In this document: positions 1-6,717 of the stretch, piece after piece
How positions within the stretch are numbered: position 1 is the first letter of the stretch
Layout of the letters: every line of letters starts with the position of its first letter
Assembly: GCA_050175155.1 (NCBI GenBank)
Contig: JBFXJF010000017.1
Location: forward strand, 1 to 46,276
Direction of reading: 5' to 3'
DNA: 46,276 nucleotides
Source of the DNA: JBFXJF01 sp050175155
Lineage (GTDB): Bacteria; Bacillota; Bacilli; Tepidibacillales; Tepidibacillaceae
Position numbers and translations under genes: made by a program
Notes under the pieces: generated by a model
Told to the model about the DNA's origin: nothing
Seen by the model: only the letters and a program-made list of their open reading frames with translations
The model's database searches: none

Positions 1-37
1 GCCCACCACTTATAATTTAATATTTGTTTTTTAACGT

Positions 38-126
38 GCCGGAGTGGCGGAATTGGCAGACGCACAGGACTTAAAATCCTGCGGTAGGTGACTACCGTAC
101 CAGTTCAAGTCTGGTCTTCGGCACCA
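38..126 (+). tRNA. tRNA-Leu (anticodon TAA)
   Basis: A full cloverleaf can be folded. Acceptor GCCGGAG pairs with CTTCGGC, followed by an encoded ACCA. The anticodon arm CAGGA/TCCTG encloses the loop CTTAAAA with anticodon TAA. A long variable arm (GGTAGGTGACTACC region) and the T-loop TTCAAGT are those of a class II leucine tRNA. The CCA is genome-encoded, as is common in Firmicutes. Confidence 0.97.
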
Positions 127-176
127 TATATATTGAGTGCAACAACGTTGATATACATCTTTTGCAAACGAAGAGA

Positions 177-275
177 GTTGTGCCCGAAGGGTGCACCATT
201 AAAATCATTTTTACAGCGTTGAATAATCTTCTTAGTTAAAATGAAATCGTTGTGCCCGAAGGGTGCACCATTAAA
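177..275 (+). repeat. Two copies of a 27-base repeat in a degenerate 72-bp tandem duplication
   Basis: A 27-base sequence beginning GTTGTGCCCGAAGG is identical at 177-203 and 249-275, one 72-base period apart. Weaker similarity extends upstream of each copy (a CGTTGA...ATCTT pattern). Each copy contains CCC-GAA-GGG flanked by GTG and CAC, so it could form a small hairpin, and each ends in a CACCA reminiscent of a tRNA 3' end. This stretch (127-436) holds no gene that I can see. A remnant of duplicated tRNA-distal sequence is possible but unproven. Confidence 0.6.
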
Positions 276-299
276 CATATCATATGGTATGTTTTTTTT
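275..299 (+). terminator. Probable terminator of the tRNA-Leu transcript
   Basis: An imperfect hairpin ACATATC-ATAT-GGTATGT is followed directly by a run of eight T. Its stem is AT-rich and weak, but its place after the tRNA-Leu region fits intrinsic termination. Confidence 0.55.
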
Positions 300-326
300 A
301 ATTTAACGTGCCATCTTCATATATTC

Positions 327-355
327 TTGATAATTTTTTTAATATTTCTTAATAG
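327..355 (+). promoter_or_regulatory. Possible sigma-A promoter for the exported protein at 437
   Basis: TTGATA at 327-332 and TAATAG at 350-355 are separated by 17 bases, about 80 bases before the start codon. The region is very AT-rich, so chance matches are likely. Confidence 0.3.
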
Positions 356-436
356 TATCGTGAAACTTTCTAAATAACTCCCTGTTATTATAAAGGTGTA
401 AGAAAAAACAATTTAAAAAATGGGGAGGCAATAAAA

Positions 437-985
437 ATGGGAAAGAAAATATTTATAGGGGCATTAACTTTAGCGTTAGGTTTGGGGATGGTAGTTACAC
501 CAGCATTAGCTTTTACTAACTATACCGATTTTCAGCAAGCCCAACAAACTAGAGCTGCTAATGGCAACGGATTTGGGAAATATTTTGCAGGTTCCATGCA
601 TGAGGTTGTGGCTGACATAACAGGTCTAACTGATGACGAATTATATACATTAAGACTTGAAGGAAAAACAATTGCTCAAATTGCTAATGATGAAGGAATA
701 ACAACTGAGGATTTGACAACCACTTTGACTTTAGCAAAAATTTCACAAGTTGAACAATTGTTCAATGAGGGAACAATTACAGAAGACCAGAAGGATTATA
801 TGATTAGTCAGGCTGAAGTTAGAACACTAGACAAGATTAACAGAACTGAAACTGGAAATCCAGGATATGGTCAAGGTCAAGGTAAAGCAATGCGTAGTAA
901 CCAAGATGGCGATTTCCTATCAGGTCAAGGCCAAAGTCAAGGTAAAGGTAATGGCGGTGGACTAGGATTAAACGTTACTAATTAG
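437..985 (+). CDS. Exported DUF2680-like protein with Gly/Gln-rich tail
   Basis: The 182-residue protein opens with a clear Sec signal peptide (MGKK, a hydrophobic stretch, then TPALA-F, cleavage near residue 25). Residues about 55-125 read like the YckD/DUF2680 pattern: a GLTDDELYTLRLEGKTIAQI helix pair, then 'GTITEDQKDYMISQ'. The C-terminal 45 residues are low complexity (GQGQGK, GQGQSQGKGNGGG). The ribosome site GGGGAGG lies 8-10 bases before the ATG, and a terminator follows, so it is monocistronic. The function of this family is unknown; the location is outside the membrane or at the wall. This is a host gene, outside the prophage. Confidence 0.85.
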   Translation: MGKKIFIGALTLALGLGMVVTPALAFTNYTDFQQAQQTRAANGNGFGKYFAGSMHEVVADITGLTDDELYTLRLEGKTIAQIANDEGITTEDLTTTLTLAKISQVEQLFNEGTITEDQKDYMISQAEVRTLDKINRTETGNPGYGQGQGKAMRSNQDGDFLSGQGQSQGKGNGGGLGLNVTN

Positions 986-1009
986 TAATTAAACACGGTA
1001 TCTAAAGAA

Positions 1010-1043
1010 AAAGGGTTGTCTATAAAGACAGTCCTTTTCTTAT
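1010..1043 (+). terminator. Terminator after the exported DUF2680-like gene
   Basis: A 12-bp stem (AAAGGGTTGTCT with AGACAGTCCTTT, two G-T pairs) closes the loop ATAA and is followed by TCTTATGTTTT. Confidence 0.8.
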
Positions 1044-1062
1044 GTTTTAGTATTTTAAGGGA

Positions 1063-1092
1063 TTGACATCTAACAGTTGTATTTGCTAATAT
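1063..1092 (+). promoter_or_regulatory. Sigma-A promoter of tRNA-Val
   Basis: TTGACA (1063-1068) and TAATAT (1087-1092) with an 18-base spacer. Transcription would begin just before the mature tRNA 5' end at 1109, as expected for a tRNA gene. Confidence 0.75.
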
Positions 1093-1108
1093 GTTTTTAT
1101 ATCTATTT

Positions 1109-1184
1109 GACTCGGTAGCTCAGTAGGGAGAGCATCATCTTGACAGGGTGGGGGTCGCTGGTTCGAGCCCAGTCCGAGTCACCA
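1109..1184 (+). tRNA. tRNA-Val (anticodon GAC), prophage integration target
   Basis: Acceptor GACTCGG pairs with CCGAGTC, followed by encoded ACCA. The anticodon stem TCATC/GGTGG encloses TTGACAG, giving anticodon GAC. The T arm is GCTGG-TTCGAGC-CCAGT. The 5' part is host DNA; the 3' part from 1140 lies in the duplicated att core and was therefore probably supplied by the phage, which restores a whole tRNA. The displaced copy at 43007-43051 differs by one base (G1167 against A43034) in the T loop, at a position that tolerates either purine. Confidence 0.96.
1140..1184 (+). other. attL core (3' half of tRNA-Val)
   Basis: The 45 bases from TTGACAGGG to the encoded CCA recur at 43007-43051 with one mismatch, in the same orientation. 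The integrase gene lies directly inside. The exact crossover point within the 45 bases cannot be set from sequence; it is left of 1167 if the G is phage-derived. Confidence 0.92.
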
Positions 1185-1201
1185 TAAAAATATAAGTGTA
1201 G

Positions 1202-1237
1202 CAAGGGTTTTGAATTTTCAACCCTTGTTTTATTTTT
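1202..1237. terminator. Terminator after tRNA-Val on the phage side
   Basis: A perfect 8-bp stem CAAGGGTT/AACCCTTG is followed by TTTTATTTTT on the plus strand. It would end the tRNA transcript. It also lies downstream of the leftward integrase gene, so it might act in both directions. A related but different hairpin lies beyond attR. Confidence 0.75.
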
Positions 1238-1251
1238 GCTAAAAATGCTGT

Positions 1252-1276
1252 TTGGGAACGAATTGGGAACGAAATT
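1252..1276 (+). repeat. Left copy of paired GGGAACGAA boxes (candidate integrase arm sites)
   Basis: Two direct GGGAACGAA boxes (1254-1262, 1265-1273) sit 11 bases apart. The same 25 bases with one mismatch occur at 42870-42894, just inside attR. Their presence at both phage ends suggests arm-type binding sites of the tyrosine integrase on attP. The left copy runs up to the integrase stop codon. Confidence 0.65.
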
Positions 1277-2474
1277 ATTTTATTTCTTTTTTTCGTGGAT
1301 TGAATTTATCAAGTTTTTCTGCTGTATCTTTATTTATTTTTTTAGTTATATGAATATAGGTATCTGCAGTAGTTTGATATCTGGAATGTCTTAACCGTTC
1401 CTGAATTGCTTTAAGATCCGCACCAGCTTCGATAAGAAGTGTAGCAGCCGTATGTCTTAGATCATGAAGTCGAATTTCTTTTAAATTGTAGCGTCTTCGA
1501 AACTTTATCCACCTATGTGAAGGTGTAGTATAGTGAAATGGTTTTCCTAAACCGTTATGGAATACGTATTGATTATCGCCGCCAATCCATTTATCGTCGA
1601 CTAAGACTTTATCTTTTTCCCACTGGGTTTGATAATTTTTAAGCTCTTGCATATACCATTCCGGCATAACAACAATCCCCTCAGAGTCTTCTGTTTTTGG
1701 TTTACTTACTACAGCTTGACCTTTAACTGTTAGGGATATGCTTTTTTGAATATCTAATGTGTTATCTTCAAAGCTGACATTTGACCATTCAAGACCAAGA
1801 AGTTCACCACGTCTGAAACCTCCTAACATAGCTCCAAGGAAATATAATCGCCATACATCAGGTTCTTTATAAAGATTGGTAATTACTTCTTCAGCTTCTT
1901 GTTCCTCATAATATTTCATTTTCCGTTTTTCAGGTCTTGGTTTTCTAACTCCATTCATCGGATTGTCCTTAATAATTTTCCAATCAACGCACCGATTAAA
2001 AATGTTTTTAAGTACACGATAGATAGACTCGAGTGTTCCCCCGGAGAGTGTTTCTCCTCGACCGTCTTTTCTTGCACCAGGCTTACTAAGTTCATCTAAA
2101 AAAGAGACAATGTGAAAAGTCTTTATTTGGTCAAGGCGTTTGCAACCGAACACAGGAAGTATATGTGTGTTTAAAAGACCTAAATAATTTTTAAGAGTAG
2201 TTGGTGCAAGCTCTTTTTCAGCATATTTTGCCTTCCATTCCTCTACAAAATTTATAAATGCCATTTTCTCAGGAGCTATATATTCCCCAGCTTCAATCTC
2301 GATTTTAAATTTCGCAAGTTCTAATTCAAGATAATCTCTTAATTTCTTTGGAGTTTTTAACAATTTATCATCAACATTTATAGTCTTTTTTCTTTGAATC
2401 CTCTTATTGTTAGCGTCATAGCCTGCTTCAACAATAAGACGGAATGAATTAGGGCCACGTTTTTCTATTGGCAA
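1275..2474 (-). CDS. int: Phage tyrosine recombinase (integrase)
   Basis: This 399-residue site-specific recombinase would catalyse integration into the adjacent tRNA-Val gene. The N-terminal arm-binding domain spans about residues 1-65, the SAM-like core-binding domain about 70-175, and the catalytic domain about 190-385. Visible catalytic residues are R221 in GGFRRGEL, K258 or K260, H337-x-x-R340 in HDLRH, H363 and the nucleophile Y373 in TADTYIH. The length is typical of Firmicute phage integrases. The start is TTG at 2474, with AGGAGG about 9 bases upstream. It is the last gene of the leftward block and ends at the attL-proximal arm boxes. Confidence 0.96.
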   Translation of the reverse strand: MPIEKRGPNSFRLIVEAGYDANNKRIQRKKTINVDDKLLKTPKKLRDYLELELAKFKIEIEAGEYIAPEKMAFINFVEEWKAKYAEKELAPTTLKNYLGLLNTHILPVFGCKRLDQIKTFHIVSFLDELSKPGARKDGRGETLSGGTLESIYRVLKNIFNRCVDWKIIKDNPMNGVRKPRPEKRKMKYYEEQEAEEVITNLYKEPDVWRLYFLGAMLGGFRRGELLGLEWSNVSFEDNTLDIQKSISLTVKGQAVVSKPKTEDSEGIVVMPEWYMQELKNYQTQWEKDKVLVDDKWIGGDNQYVFHNGLGKPFHYTTPSHRWIKFRRRYNLKEIRLHDLRHTAATLLIEAGADLKAIQERLRHSRYQTTADTYIHITKKINKDTAEKLDKFNPRKKEIK

Positions 2475-2501
2475 TAGTTATTCCCTCCTTTTTACTAAAA
2501 G

Positions 2502-3551
2502 CTATCTGTTATTAAAATTAACTATGTTCGAATCACTTTTTGTTGATGTGTTGTGTTTCTTATGATAATCTTCCCAGTTTGTTAAATATCCGCGTTTTAA
2601 AAATGTAGACTGGGAACCGCATAAATGACAAAACCGGGCGTTACCTTCTAACAATTCTCCACAGAGTGGTAATGGATTGTACATATTATCCTCATTATTA
2701 GTACACTCATTTACTAAATAAGCCCCGCAAATAGAACAAAAGTTTCCTTTTTCTGATATGCTTTCATTTTTACATATTGGGCATGTTAAAGCTTTACTTT
2801 TTGAATCTAATTCGTATCCGTCGTTATATTTCATATTTAATTCTCCCCATTTCAGTTTTTCTCCGCATATAGGACAAAAATAAGCTTTTTCTGAAACAAA
2901 ACTATGTCCGCACAATAAACATTGTTTTCGATTTAAAAAGTTTAAAAAATTATGTTTGATAATTATTTCTTCAGGAGACTTTAATATTTTATTATCAACC
3001 CATTTTCGATAATATTTAAATCTATTCTCCGAGGCCTCTCTTGAAAGTTTACAAATATTTTTAATATCTATTGAATTTCTAATATTTAAACTATGTAAAA
3101 TAACTGGCGGGGCCAAGACTAATCCGGCAAAAAAATCTGCTTCTTTTTCTAGTACTTCGTAATCAATGTCTGGTATTCCGCCTCTGGCTATTTGTGAAAC
3201 ATCATAATGTTCCAAATGATTAAGTACAATATGACCTATTTCATGCATAATTGTCCATCTAATCCTATACTTATTTGGACAATTATCATTATAAATAATT
3301 GCGTATTCATTAATATCAGCAATATATATGGCTGTTCCATCGTTACTTTTTATTAGGTTATTTAATATCTTGTTTATTGAGATATTTAAATCTTTTGAAA
3401 TAATACTTACTTTTTCAATTTTCCATCCATTAGTTTGAGCAATGCTAAAAGGGTCTACAGGTAATTGGTTTATATTTTGTTCAATTATAAATTTTTGAGC
3501 TTTCTTAGTTGTTCTTTTATATCTAGGTTCTTTATTTATCCTTGAAGGCAT
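2502..3551 (-). CDS. immA: ImmA/IrrE-type metalloprotease with C-terminal zinc ribbons
   Basis: Residues about 15-190 form an ImmA/IrrE (COG2856) domain with the zinc motif H103-E-x-x-H107 and a downstream EKEADFFAG segment supplying the third ligand. Proteins of this type cleave or inactivate the adjacent XRE repressor after damage or signalling. The unusual part is residues 208-312: zinc-ribbon units with paired knuckles at C211/C214-C226/C229 and C257/C260-C272/C275, and a degenerate third at C297 and C308/C311. Most ImmA proteins (about 130-180 residues) lack these. The ATG overlaps the upstream repressor gene by 20 bases, so the pair is translationally coupled. Confidence 0.9.
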   Translation of the reverse strand: MPSRINKEPRYKRTTKKAQKFIIEQNINQLPVDPFSIAQTNGWKIEKVSIISKDLNISINKILNNLIKSNDGTAIYIADINEYAIIYNDNCPNKYRIRWTIMHEIGHIVLNHLEHYDVSQIARGGIPDIDYEVLEKEADFFAGLVLAPPVILHSLNIRNSIDIKNICKLSREASENRFKYYRKWVDNKILKSPEEIIIKHNFLNFLNRKQCLLCGHSFVSEKAYFCPICGEKLKWGELNMKYNDGYELDSKSKALTCPICKNESISEKGNFCSICGAYLVNECTNNEDNMYNPLPLCGELLEGNARFCHLCGSQSTFLKRGYLTNWEDYHKKHNTSTKSDSNIVNFNNR

Positions 3552-4218
3552 CTGGGAAAAGTCTTTCTGCCAATTTTTTTAGTTCGGCTGCATCTTCGGT
3601 TGTCATTTTTTCACCTGCACGTGCTATTGCTCTAATATCTGGATTTACTATTTCTTTAGCTGTTTTAGTATCTTCTATTTCTTCTGAAGTCTTATCTTTG
3701 TTATTGCGACTAGTATTTATATCGTAGATTTGTGCGGGATCTTGCATAGCGTTTTCTTTTACTGCTTTATCATAGGCTACCTGTTTTTCTACATCTCCAT
3801 TGAAGATTGGATGAACATAAGCATCATACAAATTATATTTATCTAAAAACGCCTCATAAGACATACCGAAGCTATGTGCAATTTTCTCAGCTAATACGAA
3901 ACTAATTGGAGCGTCACCAACTTCAAACTGAGAGATAGTCGTTTCGTTTACCTCTAATTTATTTGCAAGTTCTTTTATCGTTACCCCTTGAAACTCTCTT
4001 TCTTCTTTTACAGCCCATCCGATATCTACAACTTCCCCTGTAAGTAATTCATCTATTTTAACTTTAAAAAATTTGGCTAATCTATGCAGCATTTCACTGT
4101 CAGGTTCCCTAATACCTTTTTCCCAGTTACTAATCGTATTTTGAGCTACATTCAACTCTCTACCTAGTTCTTTTTGATTTAATTTTTTTGATTCTCTTAA
4201 TTCTTTTAATCGTAACAT
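3532..4218 (-). CDS. XRE-family repressor with two HTH domains (CI/ImmR-like)
   Basis: The 228-residue protein has two lambda-repressor-like HTH domains. Residues 3-60 (NQKELGRELNVAQNTISNWE) have canonical spacing; residues about 70-130 (TIKELANKLEVNETTISQFE) are a second copy. The C-terminal part is charged, shows no LexA-type serine peptidase motif, and ends in a helical segment. Lacking self-cleavage, it probably depends on the overlapping ImmA-like protease for inactivation, as ImmR does in ICEBs1. It is transcribed leftward from the divergent promoter region at 4242-4343, which it probably controls. Confidence 0.9.
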   Translation of the reverse strand: MLRLKELRESKKLNQKELGRELNVAQNTISNWEKGIREPDSEMLHRLAKFFKVKIDELLTGEVVDIGWAVKEEREFQGVTIKELANKLEVNETTISQFEVGDAPISFVLAEKIAHSFGMSYEAFLDKYNLYDAYVHPIFNGDVEKQVAYDKAVKENAMQDPAQIYDINTSRNNKDKTSEEIEDTKTAKEIVNPDIRAIARAGEKMTTEDAAELKKLAERLFPDAFKDK

Positions 4219-4241
4219 CTTAAATACTCCTTTTTTATATT

Positions 4242-4270
4242 AAATTATCACGAAAAGAGATATTTAACAA
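4242..4270 (-). promoter_or_regulatory. Leftward lysogeny promoter
   Basis: Read on the minus strand, TTGTTA (4270-4265) and TAATTT (4247-4242) are 17 bases apart, about 25 bases before the repressor start codon with an AAGGAG ribosome site between. Confidence 0.6.
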
Positions 4271-4288
4271 GAAAAATATATAAATATC
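4259..4288. promoter_or_regulatory. Inverted-repeat operator between divergent promoters
   Basis: GATATTTA (4259-4266) and TAAATATC (4281-4288) form an 8-bp inverted repeat with a 14-base centre, placed between the two promoters. A wider pair ATCACG (4248-4253) and CGTGAT (4295-4300) flanks it. These are candidate binding sites for the double-HTH repressor. Confidence 0.45.
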
Positions 4289-4299
4289 CCAAAACGTGA

Positions 4300-4328
4300 T
4301 TGACAATATATGAGGGAGGTGATAATAT
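4300..4328 (+). promoter_or_regulatory. Rightward early (lytic) promoter
   Basis: TTGACA (4300-4305), exactly 17 bases, then TAATAT (4323-4328): a near-perfect sigma-A promoter driving the early operon. Its -10 box overlaps a palindrome, so a bound repressor would block it. Confidence 0.85.
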
Positions 4329-4343
4329 CCCGATATGGGATAT
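4325..4343. promoter_or_regulatory. Palindromic operator ATATCCC-N5-GGGATAT over the early promoter
   Basis: A perfect 7-bp inverted repeat overlaps the -10 box and probable start point of the rightward promoter. A third ATATCCC half-site occurs at 4284-4290. It is the likely binding site of the repressor or of the small HTH protein encoded next. Confidence 0.6.
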
Positions 4344-4373
4344 AAATTGATGATGATTAGTGGGGGTGAAGCT

Positions 4374-4586
4374 ATGCAACGAAATTGGCTTATACAGCTT
4401 AGAGGTAACAATACACAGCGAAAAATAGCAGAACAATGCGGTATTTCCCAAAATTTTTATAGCTGGATAGAGAGCGGTGATCGCACTCCAAGTGTTAAAG
4501 TAGCTAAAAAAATTGCTAATATCCTTGGTTTCGATTGGACCCTTTTTTATCAAGAGGAACAGATAGACGAATATAAACCTAATTAA
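4374..4586 (+). CDS. Small XRE-family HTH protein (Cro-like)
   Basis: The 70-residue protein starts MQRNWLIQLRGN and consists of a single HTH domain (QRKIAEQCGISQNFYSWIES). I chose the ATG at 4374, preceded by GGGGGTGA; an in-frame ATG at 4335 would lie at the transcription start and inside the operator, with no room for a ribosome site. As the first gene after the divergent control region it occupies the Cro position and probably shuts off the repressor promoter. The role is inferred from position and fold. Confidence 0.82.
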   Translation: MQRNWLIQLRGNNTQRKIAEQCGISQNFYSWIESGDRTPSVKVAKKIANILGFDWTLFYQEEQIDEYKPN

Positions 4587-4605
4587 AAAAAGGAGGCGAA
4601 TCAAG

Positions 4606-5220
4606 TTGAGCGGTATCAAAATTGAAGAATGGAATGGGTTTGAAATTAGGTTTGTCAAAGTTAATGCCGATTGGTGGGCGGTACTTGCTGATATTGCAAA
4701 AGCAATGGAGCTATCCGCAAAAGGGGTAAAACGACGATTGCCAAAGGATGTGATTTCAAATTACCCCCTTATGACCTCGGGTGGAATGCAAGTAATGATA
4801 GTTGTTAACGAGTACGGAATTTATGAAACAGTATTCGAAAGCCGCAAGAAAGAAGCAAAAGATTTTAAGCGTTGGGTGTATGAAATGCTTAAAGAACTTC
4901 GCCGCGCATCTGGATTAGAAGGTTTTCAAGTCTTCCGAATGTTGGACAAGGACCATCAAAAAGAAGCAATGCGAAAGCTTAAAGAATCTATTCAAACACC
5001 GGTAAGATTTGATTTTATAAAAGCTAACACAATAGCAAATAAAGCTACATCATCAATATTCGGTTATCCAAATCTTATCAAGAAAGACAAAATGACCCCG
5101 AATATGCTTGTACGACGACAAACCATTTTAGACGACACTGTTAATTTGATGGTAGCTAAGGAGAGTTTTAACTTAGATTTATCAGTTAGCGACTTAGTAT
5201 ATAAAAAATATCTACATTAG
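4606..5220 (+). CDS. Bro-N domain antirepressor-like protein
   Basis: This 204-residue protein has a Bro-N domain at about residues 5-105: 'WWAVLADIAKAMELS' and then 'NEYGIYETVFESRKKEAKDF' with a following helix, the pattern of phage antirepressors and BRO proteins. The C-terminal half is not recognisable. The start is TTG at 4606 with AGGAGG 9 bases upstream; no ATG fits. It follows the Cro-like gene in the early operon, and probably binds DNA or the repressor. Confidence 0.82.
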   Translation: MSGIKIEEWNGFEIRFVKVNADWWAVLADIAKAMELSAKGVKRRLPKDVISNYPLMTSGGMQVMIVVNEYGIYETVFESRKKEAKDFKRWVYEMLKELRRASGLEGFQVFRMLDKDHQKEAMRKLKESIQTPVRFDFIKANTIANKATSSIFGYPNLIKKDKMTPNMLVRRQTILDDTVNLMVAKESFNLDLSVSDLVYKKYLH

Positions 5221-5281
5221 AAAAGAATTGGTTGGATCAATTTTCTCAACAAGCAATTTATAAAAAAGCGAGGTGATTTAT

Positions 5282-5509
5282 TTGGGAGAGACTATTAATC
5301 TTATTAACGCTAAAAGTATCACTATGGACGTTAAGGAAGTTGCTGCTTATATCGGTGTATCAGAAGATACAATCTATGCGATGGCAAAACAAAAGGAAAT
5401 ACCACACCTTAGAGTAAGATATAGAATTCTATTTCGAAAAGATAGTATTGACGCATGGATGAATGAATTAGAGAAAAAATCATTAAGCAAAGGAGTGGTT
5501 ACACCATGA
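5282..5509 (+). CDS. Excisionase-family (MerR-like) HTH protein
   Basis: About 75 residues with a winged-HTH excisionase pattern: MDVKEVAAYIGVSEDTIYAM, then IPHLRVRYRILFRKDSIDAW. It probably binds att arms to favour excision, or regulates early genes. A GTG at 5273 is in frame, but AGGTGA at 5271-5276 is the likely ribosome site, which puts the start at TTG 5282. The stop overlaps the next gene's ATG (ATGA), so the two are coupled. Confidence 0.8.
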   Translation: MGETINLINAKSITMDVKEVAAYIGVSEDTIYAMAKQKEIPHLRVRYRILFRKDSIDAWMNELEKKSLSKGVVTP

Positions 5510-6210
5510 ATCAACTGCAAGTAATAGAAAATGCTATTCAAATGACAAGCTTAGATTTAGCTGAATTAACAGGTAAGAGACACGATAATGTAATACGCGA
5601 CATTAAAAAAGAGATTGAGAATTTAGGTAATGAAATCGGTGCCCTCATATTTGAGGAGACCTCTTACACAGATTCACAAGGGAAACAACAGCCATGTTAC
5701 ACATTCGGTCGAAAAGGCGCAATGCAACTAGCGCTAAAGTATGATGCGGTTACTAGATTTAAGGTTATTGAAAAAATCGAGGAATTAGAGAATAGCTCTA
5801 AGCCTAAGTCTAATGCAGAAATGCTTCTGATTTACGCACAGCAATTTGTTGATCAAGAGAAAAGGCTTAGCAAAATTGAAACGACAGTCACAACAATTCA
5901 AGAAACTTTTTTACACCAGGACGAGGATTGGAGAAAAACCATTAACAACATGGTAAATACTGCAGCGAAAAATTCCGGAGGAAATTATCAAGAGTTAAGA
6001 ACGAAAAGCTATAAGCTTCTGGAAGAAAGAGGTCGCTGCCAATTAGATACAAGATTAAAAAATATTAAACAACGTCTTGAAGAAGCCGGAGCCACAAAAA
6101 CAAGAATAGAAAAAACTACTAAGATGGATGCCATTGAAGCTGATCCTAGGCTAAAAGAGATATATACGACTGTGGTTAAAGAGCTATCGATTGGGGCCTT
6201 GCAAGTATAG
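5506..6210 (+). CDS. Rha-family phage regulatory protein (antirepressor-like)
   Basis: The 234-residue protein has a Phage_pRha domain at about residues 10-95: MTSLDLAELTGKRHDNVIRD, then 'YTDSQGKQQPCYTFGRKGAMQLAL'. A predicted helical middle part (QEKRLSKIETTVTTIQETFL) and a basic C-terminal region follow. Rha-type proteins interfere with lysogeny control in other phages. The ATG at 5506 overlaps the stop of the excisionase-like gene by 4 bases. Confidence 0.87.
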   Translation: MNQLQVIENAIQMTSLDLAELTGKRHDNVIRDIKKEIENLGNEIGALIFEETSYTDSQGKQQPCYTFGRKGAMQLALKYDAVTRFKVIEKIEELENSSKPKSNAEMLLIYAQQFVDQEKRLSKIETTVTTIQETFLHQDEDWRKTINNMVNTAAKNSGGNYQELRTKSYKLLEERGRCQLDTRLKNIKQRLEEAGATKTRIEKTTKMDAIEADPRLKEIYTTVVKELSIGALQV

Positions 6211-6253
6211 AGAAGAAAAATCAAATTGATTTAGGTTAATGAGGTGATATTTT

Positions 6254-6364
6254 ATGAGCTTTATATACTCACCAATATGGCAGGCTCTAGGAGCGATATT
6301 ATTTATCGCCGGAATAGGCTCGGTTATATTAAGCTATCAGATGGCTAGAAAGAAAAATCAATGA
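6254..6364 (+). CDS. Small single-pass membrane protein (36 residues)
   Basis: It begins MSFIYSPIWQALGA, continues as one hydrophobic helix (ILFIAGIGSVILSYQ) and ends in the basic tail MARKKNQ. A good ribosome site GAGGTGAT lies at 6241-6248, six bases before the ATG. It is in the early operon. Its function is unknown; small membrane proteins of this kind are frequent in Clostridial phages. Confidence 0.65.
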   Translation: MSFIYSPIWQALGAILFIAGIGSVILSYQMARKKNQ

Positions 6365-6377
6365 AAGAAGGTCAAAA

Positions 6378-6602
6378 ATGCAGAGAAAGCTTACCGTGGG
6401 AGAATTAAGAAAAGCCCTAGAAGGCGTGCCTGATGGATTGGAAGTTCACTTTTCAAGTGACACTGAAGAATCTCATGAAATCATCATTGAATCAGCGCGA
6501 AGGGTTACTTATGCCTTACCTGATGGAGATGTGTTTCAGGACACTGGTGAAAATGGAGTTGACTATTTTGATATTTATGGAAATGCGGAAAATGAAGATT
6601 GA
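6378..6602 (+). CDS. Small phage protein of unknown function
   Basis: A 74-residue acidic protein starting MQRKLTVGELRKALEGVPDG. The TVGELRKALEGVPDGLEV pattern is common in small phage proteins beside replication genes and has no known role. The ribosome site is AGAAGG, 8 bases upstream. It ends just before a pair of inverted repeats at 6611-6687. Confidence 0.75.
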   Translation: MQRKLTVGELRKALEGVPDGLEVHFSSDTEESHEIIIESARRVTYALPDGDVFQDTGENGVDYFDIYGNAENED

Positions 6603-6610
6603 AATAAAAT

Positions 6611-6634
6611 GACCAGCTTTCTCACAAGCTGATC
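6611..6634. repeat. Inverted repeat GACCAGCTT/AAGCTGATC
   Basis: A 9-bp stem with one G-T/C mismatch position closes a 6-base loop right after the preceding stop codon. No T run follows, so it is not a standard terminator. It may protect or process the mRNA end. Confidence 0.5.
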
Positions 6635-6640
6635 ATTCAA

Positions 6641-6687
6641 AGCTACCGTGATAAACAAATAACCATTTACATAATATCACGGTAGCT
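6641..6687. repeat. Perfect 13-bp inverted repeat with a 21-base loop
   Basis: AGCTACCGTGATA (6641-6653) is exactly inverted at 6675-6687, in the only non-coding gap of this part of the early operon. It is not followed by T residues. Candidate roles are an operator, an RNA stem-loop or a nuclease/replication site. Confidence 0.7.
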
Positions 6688-6717
6688 CCTCAAAAACAAG
6701 ATGCTTGGAGGCTTAAT

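Noticed and set aside
1899..2099. Plus-strand open frame opposite the integrase gene
   Set aside because: It is the shadow of the integrase coding strand, without a ribosome site or recognisable protein pattern.
4335..4373. Upstream ATG of the Cro-like gene at 4335
   Set aside because: It lies at the predicted transcription start and inside the operator without a ribosome site; ATG 4374 has a strong site.
4248..4658. Minus-strand hydrophobic open frame of 136 codons over the switch region and Cro-like gene
   Set aside because: It runs across the promoter and operator sites and opposite two convincing genes; its hydrophobicity is that expected from the complement of AT-rich coding sequence.
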